Below are positions 9,573 through 16,981 of a stretch of 64,000 nucleotides of DNA, in pieces. The notes beneath the pieces are model-generated. The model had not been told where the DNA came from. It did no database searches and saw only the letters and a list, made by a program, of their open reading frames with translations. Source of the stretch: SIG480 sp045546975 (GTDB lineage Bacteria > Bacillota > Clostridia > Oscillospirales > JAAYXM01). Both the position numbers and the translations under genes were made by a program. Every line of letters starts with the position of its first letter. Position 1 is the first letter of the stretch. The stretch lies in contig JAZQDV010000007.1 of the NCBI GenBank assembly GCA_045546975.1, positions 62,001 through 126,000 on the forward strand. Direction: 5' to 3'.

Positions 9573-9601
9573 TTGTTATATTCTTCTGATTATTATATAA
9601 T
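9573..9601 (+). promoter_or_regulatory. Probable promoter for the DUF4330/ligase operon
   Basis: TTGTTA (9573-9578), a 17-base spacer and TATAAT (9596-9601), 50 bases upstream of the gene at 9652 in the divergent intergenic region. Confidence 0.6.
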
Positions 9602-9651
9602 ATTATAAGTAATCGGTCAAGCGATACATAAACGAAAGGAACTGAACCGAA

Positions 9652-10158
9652 ATGAAAATAGTAAACGAAAAAGGAAAGCTCTTTGGTATAATCAACGTTG
9701 TAGATCTTGTTGTTCTTTTGTGCATAGCTCTTGTAGCAGTTGCCGCAATATATAAGTTTGCAGCACCTGCCGCAACAAATGTCATAGCACCAAAATCAGA
9801 TATGTACGTAACCATGCGCGTAAGAGGAACTTTTGACTATCTCGATGTCGAGATTGAGAAGAAGCTTCTTCCCGGCACACGCCTCATTGCAGGCAGCGGA
9901 TATATCGACGGTGCCGAGGTCGTTTCCGTCAAGAGGATTCCGTATCTTACAGCAGGTCTTACGGACAGCGGTACATTCAAAACCTCAGAAGACCCTCAGA
10001 AGTCTGATACCATTATCGTCGTAAAGGCAAAGCAGGCGAAGGATGACCCTATCCTCAAAATCGGCAATCAGGAAATCCGAATCGGCCGCGGCTTCATCTT
10101 TAAGACGCAGCAGTTTGAAATGAATGCTATTATTGAGTCGGTGGAATTCGATGGATAA
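9652..10158 (+). CDS. DUF4330 single-pass membrane protein
   Basis: A 168-residue protein of the DUF4330 type: an N-terminal MKIVNEKGKLFGIINVVD, one transmembrane helix at about residues 17-38 (VVDLVVLLCIALVAVAAIY), then a soluble beta-rich domain. The function of the family is unknown; genes of this type are often found in Clostridia beside glycosyltransferase and O-antigen-ligase-like genes, as here. The following ligase gene overlaps its end by eight bases. The nearest ribosome-like site (GAAAGGAA) is rather far, about 13 bases, from the ATG. It is probably an accessory of surface-glycan assembly (inference from neighbours). Confidence 0.75.
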   Translation: MKIVNEKGKLFGIINVVDLVVLLCIALVAVAAIYKFAAPAATNVIAPKSDMYVTMRVRGTFDYLDVEIEKKLLPGTRLIAGSGYIDGAEVVSVKRIPYLTAGLTDSGTFKTSEDPQKSDTIIVVKAKQAKDDPILKIGNQEIRIGRGFIFKTQQFEMNAIIESVEFDG

Positions 10159-11725
10159 GTTTATTCGCGAATGCGCCATTGCCCGTTTTTTTGCGGCATT
10201 TGCACGTGCGTTCAAAGAGAGCGTGCCGGGTAAGATAAAAACGTTTTTTTCGCGATCTTACCACAATTCAAAAACAAGGGTTGCCTTTGTTTCCTTTCTC
10301 TCCGTTACACCGAAGATTGTTTTTTCAAAAACCTATAACTTCTTTTTGAAGATAAACACGGCACTTTTTAACTTTGGCAAAAGACTCGCACCTGTTTTTG
10401 AAAAAAGCCTTATCGGTCGGGCTGTGATAGGTTTTGGAAACAGCACCTATATAAATAACAGCTCGATTTTCTCAGCTGTCAGAAAGCTTGGAATTAAGCG
10501 GTTTTTAATCGCTCTTTTTGCGCTCTATCTCCCGCTTGACGTTTTTATCCGTGATGTTTTGAATGTGGGCTTTATCTCCGCTGTGTGGGACGAGGCTTTT
10601 ATGCTTTTCTGTATACTCTTCATAGCCTACCGAGTTATGACGGCAAAGGACATAGTGAAGCCGAGAATAACTCCGATAGATGCACCGCTTCTGTTCTTTA
10701 TATCCGTCGGACTTCTCCTCGTCGCTGTGGTCTCTCCAAAAATCGGTCCTGCAATCGACGGATACCGTGCAGTATGCCAGTTTATGCTCTGGTTTTTCGT
10801 TCTGACCCGCCTTATTGAGGATGACTCAGACTACAAAACCTTCTACTTCACGCTCTCCGCCCTCGCTATTGTAATTTCACTTCACGGCATTTATCAGTAT
10901 ATAACAAAAGCTCCTATGCCTGAGGCTTGGGTTGCACAGGCCGAGATGGGCGTTCGCACGCGCGTCTACTCCATCTTCGGAAGCCCGAATGTCATGGGTG
11001 CATTTCTCATTATGACGGCACCGATGCTTGCAAGCCTTGCATACTACACAAAAAAGCTCTGGCTTAAATGCCTTATGTGGGGCGCTACGGGAATCGCATG
11101 TCTTGCAACGCTCTTTACCTTCTCGCGCGGTGCGTGGTTCGGGCTCACTATTGCGGTATTCGTGTTTGCGCTTATCGTTGACCGAAAGCTTCTTCTTATC
11201 GCTGGTGCGGCAATACTCGGCATAATCTTCTGTGTGCCTGAGATTTCAAACAGAATTATGTTCCTCTTCACCGCAGACTTTGCAGCAGCAAACTCAACGG
11301 GCGGCAGAGGTGAGCGTTGGGCAATAGGCCTTGAGCTCTGGCAGACAAATCCCTTCTGGGGCTTTGGTCTAGGTCGCTACGGCGGTGCGATAGCCATGCA
11401 AAACAAGGAGATAGATGACATCGTCTACTACTATATGGACAACTACTATCTGAAAACTCTCACCGAGATGGGAATTTTAGGCCTTGTTTCATACGTCTGG
11501 CTTCTTCTCAAGAATCTGCTTTGGTCGTGCAGATCACTTTTCAGATCTCAAAAAAACAGAATGTCCGTTCTTTCCGCAGGTCTTCTTTCCGGAGAGATTG
11601 GCGTGCTTGCACATTCGTTTTTTGAAAACATATTTGAGGTGCCGTATATGAACTCCTATTTCTGGGGTTTTGCCGCCCTCATCATGTATCTCGGATTTTT
11701 AAGACGCCGCAAAAACGATAAATAA
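10151..11725 (+). CDS. O-antigen ligase/polymerase-like membrane protein
   Basis: A 524-residue polytopic protein with about ten hydrophobic helices between residues 110 and 520. In the last third it carries the Wzy_C-type signature: GSPNVMGAFLIMTAPM, the conserved FSRGAWFG, and the large extracytoplasmic loop with ERWAIGLELWQTNPFWGFGL. Such proteins polymerise or ligate lipid-linked glycans at the outer face of the membrane. I start it at ATG 10151, preceded by GGTGGA; an in-frame ATG at 10124 adds nine residues without a ribosome site. It overlaps the DUF4330 gene by eight bases and faces away from the CsaB operon, which makes a single surface-polysaccharide locus. Confidence 0.85.
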   Translation: MDKFIRECAIARFFAAFARAFKESVPGKIKTFFSRSYHNSKTRVAFVSFLSVTPKIVFSKTYNFFLKINTALFNFGKRLAPVFEKSLIGRAVIGFGNSTYINNSSIFSAVRKLGIKRFLIALFALYLPLDVFIRDVLNVGFISAVWDEAFMLFCILFIAYRVMTAKDIVKPRITPIDAPLLFFISVGLLLVAVVSPKIGPAIDGYRAVCQFMLWFFVLTRLIEDDSDYKTFYFTLSALAIVISLHGIYQYITKAPMPEAWVAQAEMGVRTRVYSIFGSPNVMGAFLIMTAPMLASLAYYTKKLWLKCLMWGATGIACLATLFTFSRGAWFGLTIAVFVFALIVDRKLLLIAGAAILGIIFCVPEISNRIMFLFTADFAAANSTGGRGERWAIGLELWQTNPFWGFGLGRYGGAIAMQNKEIDDIVYYYMDNYYLKTLTEMGILGLVSYVWLLLKNLLWSCRSLFRSQKNRMSVLSAGLLSGEIGVLAHSFFENIFEVPYMNSYFWGFAALIMYLGFLRRRKNDK

Positions 11726-11731
11726 AAAGAT

Positions 11732-11770
11732 AAAGCTTCTGCATAATAAATTATGCAGAAGCTTTTATTT
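11732..11770. terminator. Bidirectional terminator between the ligase and SASP genes
   Basis: A perfect 15-bp stem (AAAGCTTCTGCATAA at 11732-11746 with 11751-11765), loop TAAA, with T-rich flanks on both strands; it serves both convergent genes. Confidence 0.9.
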
Positions 11771-11783
11771 TGCAAGCCTTTAA

Positions 11784-11966
11784 CTACTTGCTTAAGTTCT
11801 GTTCATAAGACATGATCATCTTCTTAACCATCTGTCCACCGATAGAACCTGCCTGACGAGAAGTAAGGTCACCGTTGTAACCCTGCTTGAGGTTAACACC
11901 TACCTCTGATGCAGCCTCCATCTTGAACTTATCAAGAGCCTCCTGTGCGTTCGGTACGATTGCCAT
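11784..11966 (-). CDS. Alpha/beta-type small acid-soluble spore protein (SASP)
   Basis: A 60-residue protein carrying both SASP signatures: EAASEVGVNL, where the germination protease (GPR) cleaves, and GDLTSRQAGSIGGQMVKKMI. SASPs coat and protect spore DNA in the forespore and are degraded on germination. The length is typical. The start is ATG 11966, eight bases after GGGAGGTG. About 30 bases upstream on the same strand is AATACTA, resembling the sigma-G -10 (CATACTA), with a TCATA element about 18 bases further up; this fits forespore expression but is a weak match. The gene indicates a spore-forming lineage. Confidence 0.95.
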   Translation of the reverse strand: MAIVPNAQEALDKFKMEAASEVGVNLKQGYNGDLTSRQAGSIGGQMVKKMIMSYEQNLSK

Positions 11967-12095
11967 TTCAAATTCACCTCCCTGAAATTGACTTCAATAG
12001 TATTTTGTTCGCTTTGAAAGTTAATATGAGATGTAATTTTTGTATGTCAAAAAATGTACCAAAAAAGAATTTGAATTTTTTTGAGCAGAAAAGTC

Positions 12096-12124
12096 TTGAC
12101 AAAATGCCCTTTCATTCGTATAAT
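12096..12124 (+). promoter_or_regulatory. Consensus sigma-A promoter of tRNA-Pro
   Basis: Perfect TTGACA (12096-12101) and TATAAT (12119-12124) with a 17-base spacer, 24 bases before the tRNA. Confidence 0.9.
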
Positions 12125-12148
12125 TAAGTAGTTCGTTTGACGAATCAT

Positions 12149-12225
12149 CGAGATGTGGCTCAGTTTGGTAGAGCGCTGCGTTCGGGACGCAGAGGCCGCA
12201 GGTTCGAATCCTGTCATCTCGACCA
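12149..12225 (+). tRNA. tRNA-Pro (anticodon CGG)
   Basis: A complete 77-nt cloverleaf. The acceptor CGAGATG pairs with CATCTCG, the D arm contains GGTAGAGC, the anticodon stem CTGCG/CGCAG encloses TTCGGGA with anticodon CGG at 12183-12185, and the T arm contains GGTTCGAATCC. Discriminator A and a genome-encoded CCA follow (12222-12225). It reads CCG proline codons. It has its own consensus promoter and terminator. The last 18 bases recur 204 bases downstream. Confidence 0.97.
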
Positions 12226-12268
12226 TAAAAGCAGTACACTCAACAGAGTGTGCTGCTTTTATCTTTTT
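12225..12268 (+). terminator. Terminator of tRNA-Pro
   Basis: A 17-bp stem (12225-12241 with 12246-12262, one G-U pair) and loop AACA (12242-12245), then ATCTTTTT, directly abutting the CCA end. Confidence 0.9.
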
Positions 12269-12271
12269 GAC

Positions 12272-12521
12272 ATGAGAGGATTCGAAGCTCGAGGAGGCAA
12301 CGAGCGTTAAAAAAACGATTGATAATCGTTTTTAGCGAAGTTGGTGCGAGACGGGTACTGCAAACAAAGTGCAGCGGTCGTCGAGCAGTGCGGATTGCTT
12401 TGCAATACGCCATCCTGTCATCTCGACCAAAGGGAAAGTCCTGTCGACTTTTGTCGATGGGATTTTTACTTTGTATTATTCATTTTTCATTATTCAATAT
12501 TCATCATTCATTTGACAGGAT
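12272..12521. repeat. Hairpin-rich repeat element built from copies of the tRNA 3' end
   Basis: No gene is evident from 12269 to 12788. ATCCTGTCATCTCGACCA, the last 18 bases of the tRNA (12208-12225), recurs exactly at 12412-12429. An inverted near-copy of its T-arm part (ATGAGAGGATTCGAA, one mismatch) is at 12272-12286, and another inverted piece (TGACAGGAT) is at 12513-12521. The region thus falls into two units bounded by the same inverted sequence. Inside are several small hairpins (AAAACGATT-GAT-AATCGTTTT near 12320; CTGCA/TGCAG near 12360; ATTGC/GCAAT near 12395). I infer a small non-coding repeat or remnant mobile element that uses the tRNA 3' end as its boundary. Confidence 0.6.
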
Positions 12522-12570
12522 TTTCAATGAATAATGAAGTCGCTTCGCTGATGAATAATGAGTATTTTTC
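12475..12570. repeat. AT-rich nested inverted repeats (ATTATTCAT family)
   Basis: CATTATTCA and variants at 12475-12512 face TGAATAATG copies at 12528-12536 and 12552-12560, separated by short spacers including GTCGCTTCGC. This gives several alternative hairpins and no coding potential. It resembles dispersed intergenic repeats of Clostridia genomes; copy number cannot be judged here. Confidence 0.5.
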
Positions 12571-12672
12571 ATTGTAGTTTTGCTCTGCAAAACACTTATT
12601 TTATAAAACACAAGGCTTAAAACCTTTACTGTTACTGCATTTACGCACAAATCCTATAAGAACATCCGCACC

Positions 12673-12715
12673 ATAAAAACGGTAAACCCGTTCGGGTTTG
12701 CCGTTTTTATTTTTA
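12673..12715. terminator. Stand-alone terminator-like hairpin
   Basis: A 17-bp stem (ATAAAAACGGTAAACCC with 12694-12710, one G-U pair) and loop GTTC, followed by TTTT. No gene ends directly before it, so it may belong to the repeat region. Confidence 0.6.
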
Positions 12716-12744
12716 ATACAGGGAGGAAAGAAACCTCGACAAAC

Positions 12745-12778
12745 AAAAAGTCCGTGGAGGTTTCTCCACGGACTTTTT
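12745..12778 (-). terminator. Terminator of the uxu operon
   Basis: A 15-bp stem (12745-12759 with 12764-12778; core AGTCCGTGGAG) and loop GTTT, ten bases beyond the uxuB stop, followed on the minus strand by a T-rich tract. Confidence 0.85.
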
Positions 12779-12788
12779 AATTTCTTTT

Positions 12789-13640
12789 TTATACGCCGCT
12801 ATATGCTGAGAAGCCGCCGTCAACGGGAATTACAACACCGTTGACAAAGCTTGATGCGTCATTGCAGAGAAGGAAGAGGAGTGTGCCGATAAGCTCATCC
12901 TGGTCACCGAATCTTCCCATCGGAGTCTGCGAAAGAATCTTCTTTGAGCGCTCGGTGTACTCACCCTTTTCATCAATCAAAAGATTTCTGTTCTGATTTG
13001 TGAGGAAGAAGCCCGGAGCGATTGCATTTACGCGGATACCGACCTTTGAAAAGTGTACCGCAAGCCACTGTGTAAAGTTTGATACAGCAGCTTTTGCACC
13101 TGAATATGCAGGGATTCTTGTGAGCGGAGTAAATGCATTCATTGAAGAAATGTTGATTATTGTTGCGTCCTTTTTGCCTATCAAATCAGTTGCAAAAACC
13201 TGTGTCGGAAGAAGTGTTCCGATAAAGTTTAAGTTAAACACAAACTGAACGCCATCGGGGTCAAGGTCAAAGAAGGTCTTTATCCCCTCAATGTTCTCAT
13301 CGCCCATTTCGTAATAATCCTTTGTTGTTGTGCCCTTGGGGTTATTTCCGCCCGCACCGTTAATGAGGATATCAACACTTCCGAGAGTGTCATTGATTAT
13401 CTTTTTTGCAGTCTCAAGACTTGCCTTTTCAAGCACGTTTGCAGCTACTGCAATTGCCTTGCCGCCATCGGCAACTATGTCATCGGCAACTACCTTTGCT
13501 GCAGCCTCGTTAAGGTCAAGCACTGCAACTGCAGCGCCGGTTTTTGCAATAGCCTTTGCAAACGATGCACAGAGTATTCCGCCACCGCCTGTAACAGCAA
13601 CAACTTTGTCCTTCAAATCTATTTCAAAAGGTAATTTCAT
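12789..13640 (-). CDS. uxuB: D-mannonate oxidoreductase (fructuronate reductase), SDR type
   Basis: A 283-residue short-chain dehydrogenase. It has the Rossmann motif TGGGGILCASFA near residue 17, INGAGGNNPKG near 91 (NNAG-type motif), the catalytic Ser region NISSMNAF near 165 and Y-x3-K as YSGAKAA near 178, and it ends IPVDGGFSAYSGV. It matches the SDR form of mannonate oxidoreductase known from Bacillus (YjmF/UxuB), not the long-chain E. coli UxuB. It interconverts D-fructuronate and D-mannonate with NAD(P)H. Its start lies two bases after the uxuA stop, with AAAGGAG inside the uxuA end, so it is co-translated with the dehydratase. Confidence 0.9.
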   Translation of the reverse strand: MKLPFEIDLKDKVVAVTGGGGILCASFAKAIAKTGAAVAVLDLNEAAAKVVADDIVADGGKAIAVAANVLEKASLETAKKIINDTLGSVDILINGAGGNNPKGTTTKDYYEMGDENIEGIKTFFDLDPDGVQFVFNLNFIGTLLPTQVFATDLIGKKDATIINISSMNAFTPLTRIPAYSGAKAAVSNFTQWLAVHFSKVGIRVNAIAPGFFLTNQNRNLLIDEKGEYTERSKKILSQTPMGRFGDQDELIGTLLFLLCNDASSFVNGVVIPVDGGFSAYSGV

Positions 13641-13642
13641 TT

Positions 13643-14680
13643 TTATTCTCCTTTCTCAAGGGTTTCCCAGATGCCCGCCATATACATAGCACCGAGTGCT
13701 CTGTCATAAAGGCCGTAGCCGGGTTTACCCGTTTCGCCCCAGATCATTCTGCCGTGGTCAGGGCGAAGATATCCCTTAAAGCCAACCTCGTGGTACGCCT
13801 TAAGTATTTCAACAACATCGAGTGAACCACATTTTGAGTAGTGTCCGCTCTCTTCAAATGAGCCGTCTTCGAAAATCTTTATATTGCGAACGTGGGCAAA
13901 ATGGATTCTACCCATTGCACCGTACTTTCTTACCATTGCGGTGTAGTCATTAAACTTTGCACAGCCAAGACTTCCGCTGCAAAGCGTGAGGCCGTGGTGA
14001 ACGTCATCATAAAGCGCGAGGAAACGGTCGATATTCTTCTCGTTTGTGATGATTCTCGGAATACCGAAAATGTTCCATGGCGGATCGTCCGGATGTATAG
14101 CCATGTTGACGTCGCACTCCACTGCAACAGGCATAATCTCGTTTATGAAGTACTTGAGATTTTCCCAGAGTCCTTCCTCGCCGATCTTTTTATATTCGTC
14201 GATAAGACCTGTCATCTCATCAACCGTGTATGATGCGTCCCAACCGGGAAGCGTCATCTTTGTCGGGTCCATCTTATCGACATCAGGCTTATAATATGCA
14301 AGAGCGTTTGAACCGTCATAGAGCGGCTGGTCAAGGCGTGACCTTGTCCAGTCAAAAACGGGCATAAAGTTATAGCAAATGCACTTTACGCCGGCACGGG
14401 CAAGTCGGCGGATGTTCTCTTTGTAATTATCTATGTATTCCTGATACTTTCCGCGACGGAGCTTTATGTCCTCGTGGACGGGAACACTTTCAATAACCTC
14501 CATTTCAAGACCCTTTGCGTTTACGTCTGCACGCATTTTGTCAATCTCTTCCTGCGGCCATACCTCACCTACGGGTACGGAATAAACCGCGGTAACGACG
14601 CCCGTCATGCACGGAATCTGACGTATGTAGTCAAGGCTTATGCTATCATCAGGACCGTACCATCTGAATGTCATTTTCAT
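13643..14680 (-). CDS. uxuA: Mannonate dehydratase
   Basis: A 345-residue TIM-barrel enzyme that dehydrates D-mannonate to 2-keto-3-deoxygluconate in glucuronate breakdown. It begins MTFRWYGPDD after two residues and shows the typical CYNFMPVFDWTR near residue 104, MAIHPDDPP near 195, LCSGSLG near 233, HFAHVRN near 262 and YLRPDHGR near 315; these include metal-binding His and Cys residues. The start at ATG 14680 is eight bases after AAAGGTGG. It lies between an amidohydrolase gene and uxuB in one leftward operon. Kinase and aldolase for the next steps are not in this window. Confidence 0.95.
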   Translation of the reverse strand: MKMTFRWYGPDDSISLDYIRQIPCMTGVVTAVYSVPVGEVWPQEEIDKMRADVNAKGLEMEVIESVPVHEDIKLRRGKYQEYIDNYKENIRRLARAGVKCICYNFMPVFDWTRSRLDQPLYDGSNALAYYKPDVDKMDPTKMTLPGWDASYTVDEMTGLIDEYKKIGEEGLWENLKYFINEIMPVAVECDVNMAIHPDDPPWNIFGIPRIITNEKNIDRFLALYDDVHHGLTLCSGSLGCAKFNDYTAMVRKYGAMGRIHFAHVRNIKIFEDGSFEESGHYSKCGSLDVVEILKAYHEVGFKGYLRPDHGRMIWGETGKPGYGLYDRALGAMYMAGIWETLEKGE

Positions 14681-14695
14681 GATCTATACCACCTT

Positions 14696-15571
14696 TCAAA
14701 GTTTATAAACGCGAATTGCATTTTCACGGCAAATTTTCGCGTAGTTTTCTTCGCTTATAAGCTTCTCCGCCACAGCATTATCAAGCCATTCCGAGAGCGG
14801 GAGCTCCTGATTTGGAGCACAGATATCCGTTGCATACATTATCCTGTCGGCAAACTCATCAATGAACTTATATGCAAAATCGGGATCTCTTGAAAGCGCA
14901 TTGAAGCCGCTTCCTGCAGAGAGGTCGCAGTAGAGATTCGGGTAAGCACGCATAAGCTTTGCAACCCTTCCCTCCTCGACCTTGCCCGTGGGATATCCGC
15001 TTCTTGTTTCCTCTGTGACGTCACTTCCGATTTCCGACCAGAAGCACTGAGAATGACCTATTATTTTAAGATTCGGGTGCTTTCGTAGCATTTTTTCAAG
15101 GCGCGGAAGATGAAGGTCATCTATAAGGCCATAGGTATCGTACTTTTTATGCGCAAGATGTATAGTCACCGGCATATCGCACAGCTCACAATGGTGGAAG
15201 AGGTTATCTACCATAGGGTCGTCGATATACAGATTTGAAACCAATTCACCAACTCCGACAGCGCCATGCTCCTTGCAGCGGTTGAGGTACGGCGAAAAGT
15301 CCGCACTCACGCTGTTTCCACCCATTCTTGGGTCAAGCCCTGCACACCACAGAAAAGTTTCGGGGTGCTCTTTTGCAATATACTCCGCCTCTTCGCTTGA
15401 CTGAGGCAAAAAACCGCATTCAGCGCTCACAAGAGGCATAATGATTCCCTTTTCTACACCAAGAGAATCGTAGCTTTCCCTGACCTCTTCCGGAGTCACG
15501 CAAATGCCCTTTTTCTCTATCTGAGCCTTGCCCCACATTCTCGCGTGGACGTGAACGTCTATCTTTTTCAT
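14696..15571 (-). CDS. Amidohydrolase-2 family protein of the uxu operon
   Basis: A 291-residue TIM-barrel metal-dependent hydrolase: the N-terminal MKKIDVHVHARMWG gives the first H-x-H metal ligands, later HLAHKK near residue 150, IIGHSQCFW near 182 and MYATDICAPN near 253 supply the other expected His and Asp. Members hydrolyse or decarboxylate small rings and lactones. As first gene of the operon, 15 bases before uxuA, it probably acts on a uronate or uronolactone feeding the pathway; it is too short and too different to be the classical uronate isomerase UxaC. The start ATG 15571 follows GGTGGTGATT. The exact substrate remains unknown. Confidence 0.8.
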   Translation of the reverse strand: MKKIDVHVHARMWGKAQIEKKGICVTPEEVRESYDSLGVEKGIIMPLVSAECGFLPQSSEEAEYIAKEHPETFLWCAGLDPRMGGNSVSADFSPYLNRCKEHGAVGVGELVSNLYIDDPMVDNLFHHCELCDMPVTIHLAHKKYDTYGLIDDLHLPRLEKMLRKHPNLKIIGHSQCFWSEIGSDVTEETRSGYPTGKVEEGRVAKLMRAYPNLYCDLSAGSGFNALSRDPDFAYKFIDEFADRIMYATDICAPNQELPLSEWLDNAVAEKLISEENYAKICRENAIRVYKL

Positions 15572-15603
15572 ATAATCACCACCGCGGGAAATATTCTTTT
15601 TTA

Positions 15604-15632
15604 ATTATACCCTACGCAAGAAATTAAGTCCA
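15604..15632 (-). promoter_or_regulatory. Probable promoter of the uxu operon
   Basis: On the minus strand TGGACT (15627-15632), 17 bases, then TATAAT (15604-15609), about 33 bases before the amidohydrolase start. Confidence 0.65.
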
Positions 15633-15663
15633 CCCTTTTTTGTAAAAAACAAATCTTTTTTCC

Positions 15664-15692
15664 TTGACCAAAACGCTTCAATATATTAGAAT
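15664..15692 (+). promoter_or_regulatory. Probable promoter of pnuC
   Basis: TTGACC (15664-15669), 17-base spacer and TAGAAT (15687-15692), placing the transcript start near 15699 and leaving a structured leader of about 110 nt. Confidence 0.65.
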
Positions 15693-15710
15693 ATAATCAT
15701 AAGTTATATA

Positions 15711-15800
15711 TTTCTGCCACCGGGTAGAGAATGCAATGGCATTCACCATGCATATCGTTAGGTCTTTGAAGATATGCACAGTGAATGCTTTTTGATTTCG
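15711..15800 (+). promoter_or_regulatory. Structured leader with terminator/antiterminator choice (riboswitch-like) before pnuC
   Basis: An imperfect long hairpin (GCATTCAC 15739-15746 with GTGAATGC 15781-15788, and TGCATATC 15749-15756 with GATATGCA 15771-15778) is followed by TTTTT and lies directly before the pnuC ribosome site GGGAGG. Just upstream, GAATGC (15729-15734) can pair instead with GCATTC (15739-15744), which would open the terminator. This is the layout of transcription attenuation. The upstream portion contains CTGCCACCGGGTAG, possibly part of a ligand-binding fold. I could not match it to a known riboswitch class; a pyridine or other vitamin ligand would fit PnuC. Confidence 0.6.
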
Positions 15801-15810
15801 GGAGGTTTTC

Positions 15811-16497
15811 ATGAATTTCATCAGAAGCATCAGGTCGCTCACAAAATTTGAGCTTTTATTATGGATATCATCTCTGATAATTGTGACGCTGTCTTTTCTG
15901 TTAGCACCGAACAAGGATTTCCTATCCCTGTCCGCATCGCTCATCGGTGTCACCGCCCTCATCTTTCTTGCCAAAGGATATATTCTGGGACAGCTTCTTT
16001 CCGTTGTATTTGCGATTTTTTACGGAATTATATCCTTTTTCTTTGCATACTACGGTGAGATGATAACTTATCTTCTTATGACAGCGCCCATGGCTGTTAT
16101 GGCAGCTATTGAATGGTACAAGAATCCATACAACAACTCCGGCGAGGTCAAAATCAGCAGAGTCACAAAAACTCAGCTCATCGTGATGCTTGTTCTGACC
16201 GCAACCGTCACCTTTATCTTTTATTTTATCCTGAAGGCACTTGACACCACAAATCTCATGTTCAGCACCGTCTCAATAGCAACGAGCTTTCTTGCATCAT
16301 ACCTCACATATCTGAGAAGCCCTTACTATGCTCTTGCCTATGCCGCAAACGACGTTGTTCTCATTATTTTGTGGATACTTGCAAGCATCAGGGACACGGG
16401 ATATATCCCGATGATACTCTGTTTTGTGATGTTCTTTTTCAATGATATCTACGGATATGTAAACTGGAAGAAAATGATGGCAAGACAGTCGTCCTGA
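15811..16497 (+). CDS. pnuC: PnuC-family vitamin transporter (probably nicotinamide riboside)
   Basis: A 228-residue polytopic protein with about seven helices (for example SSLIIVTLSFLLAP, GQLLSVVFAIFYGIISFFFA). It contains the PnuC-family ligand-side motifs AIEWYKNPY near residue 108 and a C-terminal NDIYGYVNWKKM. PnuC proteins carry nicotinamide riboside by facilitated diffusion; close relatives carry thiamine or riboflavin, and the substrate cannot be settled by eye. ATG 15811 follows GGGAGG by six bases. It stands alone under an attenuator-like leader, which suggests ligand-controlled expression. Confidence 0.85.
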   Translation: MNFIRSIRSLTKFELLLWISSLIIVTLSFLLAPNKDFLSLSASLIGVTALIFLAKGYILGQLLSVVFAIFYGIISFFFAYYGEMITYLLMTAPMAVMAAIEWYKNPYNNSGEVKISRVTKTQLIVMLVLTATVTFIFYFILKALDTTNLMFSTVSIATSFLASYLTYLRSPYYALAYAANDVVLIILWILASIRDTGYIPMILCFVMFFFNDIYGYVNWKKMMARQSS

Positions 16498-16538
16498 CTG
16501 CGAAAGTGTATCTTTTTACTGTATCATCGCAGTTTTTT
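16497..16538 (+). terminator. Probable terminator of pnuC
   Basis: ACTGCGA (16497-16503) pairs with TCGCAGT (16527-16533), followed by TTTTTT. The stem is short and the loop long, so it is weaker than its neighbours. Confidence 0.55.
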
Positions 16539-16549
16539 GGTTAGATATT

Positions 16550-16582
16550 AAAAAACAGGTGACTTCAAAGGAAGTCACCTGT
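16550..16582 (-). terminator. Terminator of the HU gene
   Basis: A 12-bp stem ACAGGTGACTTC (16555-16566 with 16571-16582), loop AAAG, followed on the minus strand by TTTTTT. Confidence 0.9.
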
Positions 16583-16594
16583 CTGTTTTTTGAT

Positions 16595-16867
16595 TTACTT
16601 TACTAAATCCTTGAATGCCTTACCAGCCTTGAATGCAGGCACCTTGCAAGCTGCGATCTTGATCTTAGCTCCTGTCTGCGGGTTCTTACCCTCACGAGCT
16701 GATCTTGCGCGGCTCTCGAAAGTACCGAAGCCAACAAGCTGAACCTTGTCTCCAGCCTTAACTGCACCCTGAACTGCCTCGATGAAAGCGTTAAGCATTG
16801 CTTCAGAATCCTTCTTGGAAGTTCCTGCCTTTGCTGCGATTGCTGCTACTAATTCTGTTTTATTCAT
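16595..16867 (-). CDS. hup: HU-type DNA-binding protein
   Basis: A 90-residue nucleoid protein beginning [15 protein letters not shown]. It has the HU core [21 protein letters not shown] with the Pro at the tip of the DNA-binding arm and ends [15 protein letters not shown]. It bends and compacts DNA as a dimer and often assists site-specific recombination. ATG 16867 is seven bases after GGAGGAGGTG; an upstream in-frame start at 16885 overlaps that site and is rejected. It is monocistronic, with a clear promoter (TTGTGC, 17 bases, TATAAT) and terminator. Confidence 0.97.
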   Translation of the reverse strand: MNKTELVAAIAAKAGTSKKDSEAMLNAFIEAVQGAVKAGDKVQLVGFGTFESRARSAREGKNPQTGAKIKIAACKVPAFKAGKAFKDLVK

Positions 16868-16902
16868 TAAAAACACCTCCTCCATATTTTGCTGTTTGAG
16901 TA

Positions 16903-16931
16903 ATTATAACACATTTTTCGACATTGCACAA
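16903..16931 (-). promoter_or_regulatory. Promoter of the HU gene
   Basis: Minus-strand TTGTGC (16926-16931), 17 bases, TATAAT (16903-16908), about 35 bases before the ATG. Confidence 0.75.
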
Positions 16932-16981
16932 TAGATTTTATGCAATTTTCTCAATTTTTGTAAATTTTTTCTTTTTTCTTA

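Noticed and set aside
12021..12239. Leftward open frame across tRNA-Pro
   Set aside because: It is the antisense of the tRNA and its promoter (the RIRTCG-type peptide is a well-known tRNA artefact).
14696..15571. Uronate isomerase UxaC
   Set aside because: Length (291 residues) and motifs fit amidohydrolase-2 proteins, not the roughly 470-residue isomerase.
15711..15800. TPP, preQ1, FMN or THF riboswitch before pnuC
   Set aside because: None of the conserved core strings of these classes (as I know them) is present; only the terminator/antiterminator layout is supported.
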